Shown here: positions 24,335 to 35,292 of the stretch, in pieces
Numbering within the stretch: position 1 is the first letter of the stretch
Layout of the letters: every line of letters begins with the position of its first letter
The notes under the pieces: model-generated
What the model saw: only the letters and a program-made list of their open reading frames with translations
What the model was told of the DNA's origin: nothing
The model's database searches: none
Source of the DNA: PVC group bacterium
Lineage (GTDB): Bacteria > Verrucomicrobiota > Kiritimatiellia > CAIKKV01 > CAITUY01
Direction: 5' to 3'
Assembly: GCA_945890715.1 (NCBI GenBank)
Contig: CAMDCX010000003.1
Span: 34,705 to 98,704, forward strand
Length of the DNA: 64,000 nucleotides
Translations under genes and position numbers: made by a program

Positions 24335-24487
24335 TTACCGGGTCTCCTTGTGAATCGTATGCTTCTTCTCGAATCGGCAGTACTTCTTAAGTTCCATCCG
24401 ATCCGGTGTCAGCCGTTTGTTTTTCGTAGTCGTGTAATTCCGACGCTTGCAATCCGTGCAGGCGAGCGTGACCAATTCCCTTGCCAT
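24335..24487 (-). CDS. rpmG: 50S ribosomal protein L33
   Basis: [50 protein letters not shown]. Confidence 0.97.
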   Translation of the reverse strand: MARELVTLACTDCKRRNYTTTKNKRLTPDRMELKKYCRFEKKHTIHKETR

Positions 24488-24575
24488 GGTGTTCCATCCT
24501 TCATCAGAGCAACGGGCGGCGTCCCTGCGGCGCACCGCCCGCGCATATTATCCCGACCCACGGCCGGATGATTGG

Positions 24576-25784
24576 TTATTGCAAAATTTCCGTCACCGTA
24601 CCGGCGCCCACCGTGCGTCCACCCTCACGAATGGCGAACCGCATGGATTTCTCCATGGCGATCGGAGCGATCAGGGTCACTTCCATCGAAATATTGTCAC
24701 CGGGCATCACCATTTCGACGCCTTCAGGCAACGTGACGTCACCCGTCACATCCGTCGTGCGGAAATAGAACTGCGGGCGATACCCCTTGAAGAACGGGGT
24801 ATGACGTCCACCCTCATCCTTGCTCAGAACATACACTTCGCACTTGAACTTCGCGTGCGGCAGGATCGAACCCGGCTTCGCCAGAACCTGACCCCGCTCC
24901 ACATCTTCCTTCTTCGTGCTGCGCAACAGGCAACCCACATTGTCACCCGCCTGGCCCTGATCCAACAGCTTACGGAACATTTCCACGCCCGTGACTGTCG
25001 TCTTGACTGTCGGCTTCAAGCCCACGATTTCAACTTCCTCGCCAACCTTGATGATCCCGCGCTCGATACGGCCCGTCACCACGGTTCCACGTCCTTCAAT
25101 CGAGAACACATCTTCGATCGAAAGCAGAAACGCCTGATCAATTACGCGAACCGGCTCAGGAATAAAGGTATCCAGGGCTTCCATCAGCTCCTTGATGCAT
25201 TTCGTGCCGGGATCATCAGGAGACGTGGCCGAAATGGCCGCCAACGCGCTGCCGCGGATGATCGGGGTCGTATCCCCGGGGTAATCATACTTGCTCAGCA
25301 ATTCGCGGATTTCCAGCTCGACAAGATCCAGCAACTCGGGATCATCCACCGTGTCCACCTTGTTCAGGAACACGACCACCTTGGGCACACCGACCTGGCG
25401 AGCCAACAGGATGTGCTCGCGAGTCTGGGGCATCGGACCGTCCGAGGCGCTGACCACAAGAATCGCGCCGTCCATCTGGGCCGCACCCGTGATCATGTTC
25501 TTGACATAGTCCGCATGGCCGGGACAGTCGACATGCGCATAATGACGCTTCTCGGAGCTGTACTCCACATGCGAGGTCGCAATGGTCAGAATCTTGGTGG
25601 GATCACGGCGACCCTGCGATTCCGAGGCCTTCGCAACCTGATCATACTTGACATAGGTGCTCAAGCCACGCAATGACTGCACATAGGTAATGGCCGCCGT
25701 CAAGGTGGTCTTACCATGGTCAACATGCCCGATTGTACCCACATTCACATGAGGCTTGGTTCTGTTAAATGATTCCTTCGCCAT
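24576..25784 (-). CDS. tuf: Elongation factor Tu (non-canonical switch I)
   Basis: [33 protein letters not shown]...[23 protein letters not shown]. Confidence 0.97.
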   Translation of the reverse strand: MAKESFNRTKPHVNVGTIGHVDHGKTTLTAAITYVQSLRGLSTYVKYDQVAKASESQGRRDPTKILTIATSHVEYSSEKRHYAHVDCPGHADYVKNMITGAAQMDGAILVVSASDGPMPQTREHILLARQVGVPKVVVFLNKVDTVDDPELLDLVELEIRELLSKYDYPGDTTPIIRGSALAAISATSPDDPGTKCIKELMEALDTFIPEPVRVIDQAFLLSIEDVFSIEGRGTVVTGRIERGIIKVGEEVEIVGLKPTVKTTVTGVEMFRKLLDQGQAGDNVGCLLRSTKKEDVERGQVLAKPGSILPHAKFKCEVYVLSKDEGGRHTPFFKGYRPQFYFRTTDVTGDVTLPEGVEMVMPGDNISMEVTLIAPIAMEKSMRFAIREGGRTVGAGTVTEILQ

Positions 25785-25861
25785 TGTCGTACTCCTTACT
25801 TTTTCCCTGCTTCAGTCGTTTTTTTTACCGTTCCGGCCAGCCGGATATTCCCAATCAAATC

Positions 25862-25937
25862 TGGAGCCCACGAGCGGGATCGAACCGCTGACCTCGTCCT
25901 TACCAAGGACGTGCTCTACCAACTGAGCTACGGGGGC
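25862..25937 (-). tRNA. tRNA-Thr (anticodon GGT), CCA end encoded
   Basis: Minus strand GCCCCCGTAGCTCAGTTGGTAGAGCACGTCCTTGGTAAGGACGAGGTCAGCGGTTCGATCCCGCTCGTGGGCTCCA. Confidence 0.94.
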
Positions 25938-26074
25938 TTCGCGTTCAATCCTTGCCAAAAACAAACACAAAAGAACGAATTCCTGTTGCTTTCATCAAAT
26001 CCGGCAACAGAAAACTTCGCTCTCTATTATTTATCCCACAAAAAAAGGCCTACCAACTAAAAATCAGATCGAAG

Positions 26075-26102
26075 AAAGTACCACAGTCCGATTTGATGTC
26101 AA
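26075..26102 (-). promoter_or_regulatory. Candidate promoter for the tRNA-Thr/tuf/secE/nusG transcription unit
   Basis: Minus strand TTGACA (26102-26097), 16-nt spacer, TACTTT; good -35 but weak -10. Confidence 0.4.
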
Positions 26103-26148
26103 CCACTTTGTCTCTTTTTTGTAATTTTTTTTCATCCCCCGCTTCACC

Positions 26149-27744
26149 TTAGACTCGGGGTTCTCCCGGTTTCGGCGCCGTGTTGAAAAAACTCTCCCCC
26201 GTCTCAGCGTTTCGGATTTCAAAATCCTCAACATGCCGCCCGGGGTCCGCCCGGAAACTGAGATATCCCGAAAATTTACTCTCCAGATCCATCAGAATCA
26301 TTTCGTCTTCCTTGCGTAGACGCTCCAGCACCGTTGGATTGACTACGACCTGAAGCTTTCGCTGTCCTGCGTCCTTGAACCGTCGCATCAACGCCGAAAC
26401 CTGCCGCTGGATCTCTACGCTCATTGAAAGCGAGGACTTCACACTGCCCTTGCCCTTGCAGTACGGACAATCGACATACATCGATGAAAGCACGCCCTCA
26501 TCCACGCGTTGCCGGGTCATCTCCAGTAACCCCAGGTTCGAAATCGGAAGCACGTTCGTCTTCGCCTTGTCTCGATGCAGGGCGTCTTTGATCGTTTTAA
26601 AGACCGCGTTGCGATTCTTTTTCTGCTTCATGTCGATGAAATCGACCACGATCAACCCACCCACGTTGCGAAGTCGCAACTGACGGGCCACTTCCTCAGC
26701 CGCCTCTGTATTCACTTCAAATATCACATCCTCCTGGGTCTGGCCCCCTTTGTGTCGGCCCGTGTTCACATCCACCGAGATCAGCGCTTCGGTCTCCTCA
26801 AAGATGATGTAGCCACCGGACTTGAGCATCACTTTCCGGGCAAAGGCATTTTCAAGTTGCCGCTCCAGATTGAAATGCTCAAAAATCGGCACCGATCCCT
26901 CGTACTGCTGAATTCGGGAGCGAACCCGTCTGGAAATCCGGGAGGCCAGATCCTTAATGCTTTCAAACTTGGCCGGGTCATCAACCACAATGCGATCAAT
27001 ATCTTCAGTCAGCCAGTCGCGCACCACCCGTTCCACCAGGTCGAGCTCCTCATAAAGACAGCATGGCGCGGGCGTTTCGCGGATTCGCCGGGTAATTTCG
27101 GTCCACCCATCCACCAGCCCGCGCATGTCACGGACAAAGCTTCTCTGCTTGGCGCCCATCCCCGCCGTGCGAATGATCAGCCCCACTCCCTCCGGCATCG
27201 GCAGACGGGCCAGGACCTTCTTAAGGCGCATACGCTCTTTCTCGTCCTCAATCTTACGGGAAACCCCCTTCAGATTACTCCCCGGCATCATCACGAGATA
27301 ACGACCCGGAATGCTCAGGTTTGCCGTCACGCGGGGGCCTTTTGTACTGATGGGCCCCTTAGTCACCTGCACGACGATTTCGGAGCCGATCGGAAACATT
27401 CGCGCGATTTCTTCGCTCGAATACCGCTTCTTTTTAGCCATCGTCCGGATCGTGATATCTTCGGCCGCCTCCAATCGCGCCGCATCCTCCGGAATCATAT
27501 CCCAGTAATGCAGAAACGCATTTTTTTTAAGGCCAATATCCACAAAGGCCGCCTGCAACCCATCCTCAAGGTTCTTGACCACCCCTTTGTAAATGCCCCC
27601 CACAATCCGCTCCTCGGTGGGATGTTCCACCTGAAACTCCTCAAGCTTGCCATTCTCGAGCACCGCCACACGCGTCTCGAGGCTTTCGACATTGATGACA
27701 ATCTCACGCTTAAAACTCTTCCGCCCAAACCGGAATCCAAACAT
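26149..27744 (-). CDS. rng: Ribonuclease G/E family protein
   Basis: S1-like N-terminus; IDVNTGRHKGGQTQEDVIFEVNTEAAEEVARQLRLRNVGGLIVVDFIDM. Confidence 0.93.
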   Translation of the reverse strand: MFGFRFGRKSFKREIVINVESLETRVAVLENGKLEEFQVEHPTEERIVGGIYKGVVKNLEDGLQAAFVDIGLKKNAFLHYWDMIPEDAARLEAAEDITIRTMAKKKRYSSEEIARMFPIGSEIVVQVTKGPISTKGPRVTANLSIPGRYLVMMPGSNLKGVSRKIEDEKERMRLKKVLARLPMPEGVGLIIRTAGMGAKQRSFVRDMRGLVDGWTEITRRIRETPAPCCLYEELDLVERVVRDWLTEDIDRIVVDDPAKFESIKDLASRISRRVRSRIQQYEGSVPIFEHFNLERQLENAFARKVMLKSGGYIIFEETEALISVDVNTGRHKGGQTQEDVIFEVNTEAAEEVARQLRLRNVGGLIVVDFIDMKQKKNRNAVFKTIKDALHRDKAKTNVLPISNLGLLEMTRQRVDEGVLSSMYVDCPYCKGKGSVKSSLSMSVEIQRQVSALMRRFKDAGQRKLQVVVNPTVLERLRKEDEMILMDLESKFSGYLSFRADPGRHVEDFEIRNAETGESFFNTAPKPGEPRV

Positions 27745-27768
27745 ACTTGCCTTCCTTTCTTTACGGCC

Positions 27769-28947
27769 TCACAAACCCGGACGCCGCACATATACACTCT
27801 GAATCAAACCTAAAGTAAACAGGGTGATCACCATGAACGTTCCGCCGTAACTCACCAGAGGCAGGGGGATCCCCACCACCGGAAGCACGCCGATCGTCAT
27901 CGCTACATTCACGAACGCATGCGTAAAAAACATCGTCACGATGCCCACACATAACACCCGCCCCATCTTGTCGCGCGCCACCATGGCCGCGTATAACCCG
28001 CAAACCGTCAGAATCCCATACAGCGCCAGCACCAGTAACGCCCCCGCAAATCCCGTCTCCTCCGCAATAACGGAAAAGATAAAATCGGTAGGGGCCACTG
28101 TTCGCGGAAGGAAGCCCAGAATATTCTGGGTTCCATTCAGGAATCCTTTTCCCGTGAGTCCACCCGAACCCACGGCTATCTCAGACTGACGCTTGTTCCA
28201 CCCCGTCCCCATCGGATCCTTCCCGGGGTGCAAAAACACCGCAATCCGGTCGCGCTGGTAATCGCTTAACCGGATCGTTTGAAAAAACTTCTCCTGGTGC
28301 TCGGGCGTCATGCCCAGCCGTTCAGGCAGGGCCACCGCCGCCAGCACCAACAGCACAACCAACGCCCCGCCAGCCATCAGCGTCACCAACGGCCGCACCG
28401 GGGTTCCCGCCGCAAACAGCATGGCCGTCACAATCGGAAGAAACACCAGCGCACTCCCCAGATCGGGCTCCTTCATCACCAAAAGCATCGGCACCCCGGC
28501 TAGGGCGAACAGCTTCCACAAGGACGGCAACCGGGCATACTTTTCCACCAGCGGGCTCAACAGGCAGGCTCCAAGGATAATCACCGCCAGCTTCCCGATC
28601 TCAGACGGCTGCACCCCGACACCCAGAAACATCAGCCAGCGCTTCGCCCCATAGATCCGGGTTCCAAAAAACAACACCGCCACCAGCAGGATCACCCCCA
28701 TGGCATAAAGCCCCCAGGAGACATCCCGGAGTCGGCGATAATCCGTCATCGCCGTCATCAGATAACATCCCAACCCCGCCGCCGCCCACACCATCTGCTT
28801 CCGGAAAAGATCCGCCGTGGAATCCTCCCGCATCGATGTGGCGCTATAAATAAAAAATACGCCGATCACAATCAGTCCCAGGATCGCCGCCAGCATCAGC
28901 CAGTTCATTCGCTTAAGCAGGCGCAGACTGGAGAGAAATTCACTCAT
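27769..28947 (-). CDS. rodA: Rod shape-determining protein RodA (SEDS family)
   Basis: Multi-TM; GWNKRQSEIAVGSGGLTGKGFLNGTQ, FLPRTVAPTDFIFSVIAEE. Confidence 0.95.
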   Translation of the reverse strand: MSEFLSSLRLLKRMNWLMLAAILGLIVIGVFFIYSATSMREDSTADLFRKQMVWAAAGLGCYLMTAMTDYRRLRDVSWGLYAMGVILLVAVLFFGTRIYGAKRWLMFLGVGVQPSEIGKLAVIILGACLLSPLVEKYARLPSLWKLFALAGVPMLLVMKEPDLGSALVFLPIVTAMLFAAGTPVRPLVTLMAGGALVVLLVLAAVALPERLGMTPEHQEKFFQTIRLSDYQRDRIAVFLHPGKDPMGTGWNKRQSEIAVGSGGLTGKGFLNGTQNILGFLPRTVAPTDFIFSVIAEETGFAGALLVLALYGILTVCGLYAAMVARDKMGRVLCVGIVTMFFTHAFVNVAMTIGVLPVVGIPLPLVSYGGTFMVITLFTLGLIQSVYVRRPGL

Positions 28948-30776
28948 CCCCCCGCCCCCGTTTCCGTCGCCGGAGTACCGCCGAAAATCCCCAGCATCAG
29001 CTCATGCACCCGAGGCCCCACGGTCAGCCCGCCCGATACCGCATCATCCACCACCATGGCTACCGCATAACGGGGCTTGTCATACGGCGCGAACACGATC
29101 ATCCAGCCGTGTTTCTTGCGATCTTCCTTTTGTCCGTATTCCGCCGTCCCGGTCTTGCCGGCCATTTCAACACCGGGAATCCCGGCCCGTCTTCCGGTAC
29201 CCGTAGGCGCCATTACCACATCATGCATCCCCTGGCGCACCGCCTCCATCACCGCCGGGGCCACGGGAAGCTGCCTCACTTTGACGGATGGAAAATTCGT
29301 CAGGATCGTTCCCTGCCAGTCCCGCAGGGCTGTCACCAGACGCGGCCGGTATACCGCTCCCCCATTCGCCAACGCGGCGGCCATCAATGCCATTTGCAGC
29401 GGCGTCACCGCCAACGCCCCCTGCCCGATCGAAAAATTACAGGTATCCCCGACACGCCAGTCATCACGCCAGGCATTCTTCTTCCACTCCGGAGTCGGCA
29501 CCAACCCCGGCGCCTCCCGATCCAGCTCAATTTCCGTTTTTGCCCCCATCCCGAATAGCAGAGCAAGGTCGGAGATGGCATCGTTACCACACTTGACGCC
29601 AATCGTTGCAAAATACACATTGCAGGACTGCTCGATGGCGCGTCGCAGATCGACCCGTCCGTGCCCGTTCGGATTCCAGCACTTCATCGCTTTTTTCCCG
29701 ATCATGTAATAGCCCGGACAATCCACCGTCATCCCGACTGATACGGCTCCGTTGTTAAGAGCCGCCAGCGCCGTTACTGGCTTGAAAATGCTTCCCGGCG
29801 CGTACACCTCCGCCACGGCCTTGTTCAGCATGGGACGATTCGGATCCGCGTTTAACTGTTCCCAGAGAACCTTGGGGACAATCGGCACGAACTGACTGGG
29901 ATTGAAAGTCGGCGAACTGGCCAGCGCGAGGACATCACCGTTTCGGGGATCAAGGACCACCACGGCGCCGGGCACATCCCGGATCGCGGATTCGGCCAGC
30001 GCCTGGATTCGGCTGTCGAGCGCCAGAATCACCGAGTCCCCGGCTCGCGGCTCCTGCTCAACCTGCTCCGCATGCTTGAATCCCGACGCATCAATACGAA
30101 CCAGCCGTCCGCCCGCCTCTCCGGCCATTACCTTATCGAACTTGCGCTCCAATCCCATCTTTCCTTCCATCTCAGGCAAGGTGTACTGGTAGCCGGCAAT
30201 ATCCGCATCGGATAACTCCGCCTTGCCTACATACCCGAGCAGGTGCGCCGCAAGCTCGTTTCGCGGATAGATCCGCGCCGGCTCGACATAAATGTCAACC
30301 CCGGTCATGTCGCAGGAAGCCTCGGTCAGGCGCGCCAATGCAGCGGGATCCAGGCTCCGCCAGGCCACAAGCGGCAGGGGAAGCCGCCGCCGGATGTGAA
30401 GCCAGATATCATCTTCGGTAATCACCGGCTTGCGACCAATGAGCACGGCAAGCTCCGTAATCCGCCGTTGAATTTCCGCCACAGTATATTTCCATTTCCC
30501 GGGCTTCCTTATCTCCTCGAGGTATAAGGCCAGGCAGTAACAGGGCTGATTGTCGGCCAGAGCGACCCCGTTACGATCCAAAATAAGACCCCGGGGGGCA
30601 GGCAGGCGGATCCGGCGCATGCTTTGCCGATGCAGGCTTTCCTCAAACTCGCCCTCGCGGGATACCTGAAGACTGAACAGCATTCCCCCAAGCAGAGCCA
30701 GAAGAACAAGCATAATGATCAGAATCAGTCGGATCCTGCCCAGCTCAGAATTGATCGTGTTGTTCGCTGCCGGCAT
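28944..30776 (-). CDS. mrdA: Penicillin-binding protein 2
   Basis: PAPRGLILDRNG, YAPGSIFKPVTALAAL, SCNVYF, AGKTGTAEYG; adjacent to rodA. Confidence 0.95.
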   Translation of the reverse strand: MPAANNTINSELGRIRLILIIMLVLLALLGGMLFSLQVSREGEFEESLHRQSMRRIRLPAPRGLILDRNGVALADNQPCYCLALYLEEIRKPGKWKYTVAEIQRRITELAVLIGRKPVITEDDIWLHIRRRLPLPLVAWRSLDPAALARLTEASCDMTGVDIYVEPARIYPRNELAAHLLGYVGKAELSDADIAGYQYTLPEMEGKMGLERKFDKVMAGEAGGRLVRIDASGFKHAEQVEQEPRAGDSVILALDSRIQALAESAIRDVPGAVVVLDPRNGDVLALASSPTFNPSQFVPIVPKVLWEQLNADPNRPMLNKAVAEVYAPGSIFKPVTALAALNNGAVSVGMTVDCPGYYMIGKKAMKCWNPNGHGRVDLRRAIEQSCNVYFATIGVKCGNDAISDLALLFGMGAKTEIELDREAPGLVPTPEWKKNAWRDDWRVGDTCNFSIGQGALAVTPLQMALMAAALANGGAVYRPRLVTALRDWQGTILTNFPSVKVRQLPVAPAVMEAVRQGMHDVVMAPTGTGRRAGIPGVEMAGKTGTAEYGQKEDRKKHGWMIVFAPYDKPRYAVAMVVDDAVSGGLTVGPRVHELMLGIFGGTPATETGAGG

Positions 30777-30777
30777 G

Positions 30778-31284
30778 CTATCTTTCTTCCGCCCTTGTTA
30801 ATCCCACATGACGCTCAAGCGTGTCCGCCATCCACCATACCAGCGGCGCCACCATCAGACCCAGAAGCGCATTACCGCCTGCTTTCAGCGCCACCCACCA
30901 CAGAGGCATGTCGGCCGCAAGAGAATTCAGGGAGAGCATTCCATACAGGCCGAACGTGGTGAAAGCGGCCATCGACGCCCCCAGCACCGCCACCGTGAGA
31001 AAACTGTCCCGGAACATCGTCTCACGGGTCTGCACCACAAATAACGCAAAAACAACAAGACAAAGTGATGACGTTCCCACTGGAAACAGGCTCATGGTAT
31101 CCTGGATCACGCCCGCCAGAATGGCCGCCGTCACAGCCATTCCCCTCGGATAAATCAGAGCGTAATACAACGCCACAGCCTGCAGAATCGGCGGCTTGGA
31201 AAGCCCCAACCACGCCGCCGCCGGAATCAGACCCTGAATGAGCGCGCCCACCAGTAATAAAAAGATCATGATTGCCGCAGTCAT
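30778..31284 (-). CDS. mreD: Rod shape-determining protein MreD
   Basis: Hydrophobic protein of about 168 aa between mreC and mrdA. Confidence 0.82.
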   Translation of the reverse strand: MTAAIMIFLLLVGALIQGLIPAAAWLGLSKPPILQAVALYYALIYPRGMAVTAAILAGVIQDTMSLFPVGTSSLCLVVFALFVVQTRETMFRDSFLTVAVLGASMAAFTTFGLYGMLSLNSLAADMPLWWVALKAGGNALLGLMVAPLVWWMADTLERHVGLTRAEER

Positions 31285-32132
31285 TGGTTCTCACCCTGTT
31301 TCCCGGTCACCACCAGAACACTCCTGAGTCGACCCAGATCGGCCACCGGTTCAACATCCCCATGCTGATACAGCCCGGTCTCGTCAAGGGTCACCCGAAC
31401 CACTCGTCCCACGGCCAAGCCGGGCGGGAAAATTCCGCCCAACCCCGAGGTCATCACCCGTTCCCCGGCCTGAATTGCCAGATCCTTGCGCAAATAGTCC
31501 ACCCGGAAGGGACCGGGGACACACAACACCCCCGTGCTGTGGACACCCCTCAGCGAAACTCCACCGCCATGCAGAATCCCGAATGAACCCTCCTGGTCGA
31601 ATCGGACGGATACCTTGAAGGATCGGTCTGAAATCAGCAGGACATCGCACGTCTGATCCGACACCTCGGTCGTTCGGCCCACCACCCCGTCGGGTGTAAT
31701 CACCGGCATGTTGGCGGCAAGGCCGTGTTTTCGCCCCTTGTCCAATCGGAGAGTCTGCCACCAGCCATACCCGTCATCACGGGCAATCACCTCACAGGCA
31801 ACGGTTTTCAGGGATACTCGCCGCTGGTAGTCAAGCTGCGCGCGTAACTCCTGGTTTTCACGAGCCAGGGGCTCCAGATTCCGAAGTCTGGTGCGGAGCC
31901 CCATGGCCTCGCGGTCAAGCCGGTCACGCTCCTGGATCACCTCCGTGATATTCCCCACTGCCGAGGACGTCTTTTGAACACCGGACATCAAGCGGGTGAC
32001 GCCACCCTGATAGGTGGCCATGCTTTCGCGAAAGAATTCCCGCAGGGAGGACGACACGGTGGGGGGCAGGTTCAGGAGAACCAGGAAAAAGGTCGCCAAT
32101 ATCACCCAGAAAAGAAAATTTTTATCCCTCAC
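31281..32132 (-). CDS. mreC: Rod shape-determining protein MreC
   Basis: TM plus coiled coil, VIARDDGYGWWQTLRLDKGRKHGL..., GVVGRTTEVS; next to mreB. Confidence 0.92.
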   Translation of the reverse strand: MRDKNFLFWVILATFFLVLLNLPPTVSSSLREFFRESMATYQGGVTRLMSGVQKTSSAVGNITEVIQERDRLDREAMGLRTRLRNLEPLARENQELRAQLDYQRRVSLKTVACEVIARDDGYGWWQTLRLDKGRKHGLAANMPVITPDGVVGRTTEVSDQTCDVLLISDRSFKVSVRFDQEGSFGILHGGGVSLRGVHSTGVLCVPGPFRVDYLRKDLAIQAGERVMTSGLGGIFPPGLAVGRVVRVTLDETGLYQHGDVEPVADLGRLRSVLVVTGKQGENQ

Positions 32133-32202
32133 GTCAAAAGTCCTTTAAATCAAACAAAACCCACTTGGACGTGGAGAGGACGGACTTTGAGGATGGTGAT
32201 GA

Positions 32203-33324
<1,122 letters not shown>

Positions 33325-33405
33325 TCAAGCCCCAAATCCATCGGATAGTCTGGACAGAACAGGGGAATGGGTTGATAATTGCGTCCTATTTCCAAGGAGG
33401 GTGTT

Positions 33406-34365
33406 GTGCATCGAGCGAGTCTGACCGTCCTGCTGGGCTTCATAGCCCTGGCCCAAACAGGTTTCACCCTGCCCCAAAAGGAGGCAACAATGAATGAATG
33501 GCGCAAACTCACCCCGAAGGAAGAACAGGTTATTGTTCAAAAAGGAACTGAAGCCCCTTTCAGCGGACGATTCGACAAATTCAAGGCCGAGGGCCTCTAC
33601 ACCTGCAGGCGATGCGGAGCCGCCCTCTACCGGTCGGAAGACAAATTTGACTCAGGTTGCGGCTGGCCCAGCTTCGATGCCGAGATCCCGGGCGCAGTGA
33701 AGCGACTAAAAGATCCCGATGGACGACGTATTGAAATCGAGTGCGCCCATTGCAACGCCCATCTGGGACATGTCTTCACAGGCGAAAAGATGACCGCACG
33801 GAACACTCGACACTGCGTGAACTCGATTTCCATGGACTTCATCCCCCAGGCGGACATCGCCAGGCATTTTGAGCGGGCAATTTTTGCCGGAGGGTGTTTC
33901 TGGGGCGTGGAATATTATCTACAGAAGGCACCCGGCGTGTTAAGCACCACGATAGGCTACACGGGCGGCAAAACCATCAAACCCACCTATCAGCAAGTCT
34001 GCGCTCACGGAAGCGGCCATGCGGAAGCCGTCGAAGTGGTGTATGACCCGCGCCAAACCACATTTGAAAAAATGGCCCGTCTCTTTTTTGAGATTCATGA
34101 CCCCACGGAACTTAACCGCCAGGGCCCGGACGTCGGTGACCAGTACCGTTCGGAAATCTTCTATCTGACATCGGAACAAAAGGAAATTTCAGAAAAGCTC
34201 ATTAAAGCACTCAAGAACAAGGGCTGGGCAGTCGTCACCCGCCTCACCCACGCCGTTGCCTTTTGGCCTGGTGAGGAGTACCACCGTGATTATTACCTGC
34301 GAAACGGGAAGACCCCCTACTGCCACCGCCCTGTTCCAAGATTTGAAAAAGGAGAAACCTTATGA
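33406..34365 (+). CDS. msrBA: MsrB-MsrA fusion methionine sulfoxide reductase; possible second start at 33490
   Basis: MsrB part: YTCRRCGAALYRSEDKFDSGCGWPSFD...RHCVNSISMDF; MsrA part: AIFAGGCFWGVEYYLQKAPGVLSTTIGYTGG. GTG start at 33406 after AAGGAGG; ATG 33490 after AAAAGGAGG. Confidence 0.92.
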   Translation: MHRASLTVLLGFIALAQTGFTLPQKEATMNEWRKLTPKEEQVIVQKGTEAPFSGRFDKFKAEGLYTCRRCGAALYRSEDKFDSGCGWPSFDAEIPGAVKRLKDPDGRRIEIECAHCNAHLGHVFTGEKMTARNTRHCVNSISMDFIPQADIARHFERAIFAGGCFWGVEYYLQKAPGVLSTTIGYTGGKTIKPTYQQVCAHGSGHAEAVEVVYDPRQTTFEKMARLFFEIHDPTELNRQGPDVGDQYRSEIFYLTSEQKEISEKLIKALKNKGWAVVTRLTHAVAFWPGEEYHRDYYLRNGKTPYCHRPVPRFEKGETL

Positions 34366-35213
34366 CCCATCAGGCTGAAACTAAAAATATGGCTCTGTTC
34401 TGCGATTTCGAGAATGTCGCCCTCGGCGTTCGCGACGCCAACTATGCCCAATTCGACATCAGCAAGGTGATCGAGCGACTTTTGCTTAAGGGAAACATCG
34501 TCGTCAAAAAGGCCTACTGTGACTGGGGTCGCTACAAGGAGTTCAAGGCGACCATGCATGAGGCGTCTTTCGAACTCATCGAAATTCCGCATGTACGGCA
34601 GTCGGGCAAGAACTCGGCAGATATCCGGATGGTGGTGGATGCGCTCGACCTCTGCTACACGAAGTCCCATGTGGACACCTTTGTCATCATCAGTGGCGAT
34701 TCGGATTTCTCACCTCTGGTCAGCAAGCTCCGGGAAAACAATAAAATTGTAATCGGGGTCGGCGTCAAGAACTCGACCTCTGATCTTCTGATCGCCAACT
34801 GCGATGAGTTCATCTACTACGATGATCTGGTACGGCGCCAGGCGCCTCGTCCGCCCCCTCCCCCGCGCCCCAGCATCCCTGCCGGACGTAAACCCGTGCG
34901 TCAGACGCCCCCGCCGCCTGCGCCTTCTTCGCCCCCCAACGACAAAAAGAGGGAAGCCTTTGAGCTGATTGTCTCCACGGTTGAGGCGCTGATCCAGGAA
35001 CGGGGCGAAGGCGACAAAATCTGGGGCTCCATGATCAAACAGACGCTTAAACGGCAAAAACCGGGATTCAACGAATCCTATTATGGCTTCCGAACTTTCA
35101 GCCAGCTCCTCGATGAGGCCGCCGCGAGCGGTGTTCTGGAACTGGAACATGACGAAAAATCCGGCGGTGTCATCATCAAGAACTGCCACGCCCGCGATCC
35201 GCTTCCTTTTTAA
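34362..35213 (+). CDS. NYN (PIN-like) domain protein with C-terminal OST-HTH/LOTUS-like domain
   Basis: ALFCDFENVALGVRDANY..., VVDALDLCYTKSHVDTFVIISGDSDFSPLVSKLRE; Pro-rich linker; C-terminal region QTLKRQKPGFNESYYGFRTFSQLLDEA. 4-bp overlap with msrBA. Confidence 0.82.
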   Translation: MTHQAETKNMALFCDFENVALGVRDANYAQFDISKVIERLLLKGNIVVKKAYCDWGRYKEFKATMHEASFELIEIPHVRQSGKNSADIRMVVDALDLCYTKSHVDTFVIISGDSDFSPLVSKLRENNKIVIGVGVKNSTSDLLIANCDEFIYYDDLVRRQAPRPPPPPRPSIPAGRKPVRQTPPPPAPSSPPNDKKREAFELIVSTVEALIQERGEGDKIWGSMIKQTLKRQKPGFNESYYGFRTFSQLLDEAAASGVLELEHDEKSGGVIIKNCHARDPLPF

Positions 35214-35216
35214 CTG

Positions 35217-35292
35217 GTAGGGCGGCCAGGCTCTGGCCGCCGCGGCGCGCAAGGGCCCTTCGGCAAGCTCAGGGGAGCCCTGCGCGCCCTAC
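35217..35292. repeat. Palindromic REP-like doublet between convergent genes
   Basis: Ends GTAGGGCG.../...CGCCCTAC; inner hairpin GGCGGCCA-ggctc-TGGCCGCC; second imperfect hairpin GCGCGCaaGGGC...GCCCTGCGCGC. Confidence 0.75.

Noticed and set aside
24447-25676. 409-aa plus-strand ORF opposite tuf
   Set aside because: Antisense shadow ORF of a highly conserved gene; it also spans rpmG and intergenic DNA.
26575-27813. 412-aa plus-strand ORF opposite rng
   Set aside because: Antisense shadow; His/Arg-rich composition typical of reverse-strand reading in GC-rich genes.
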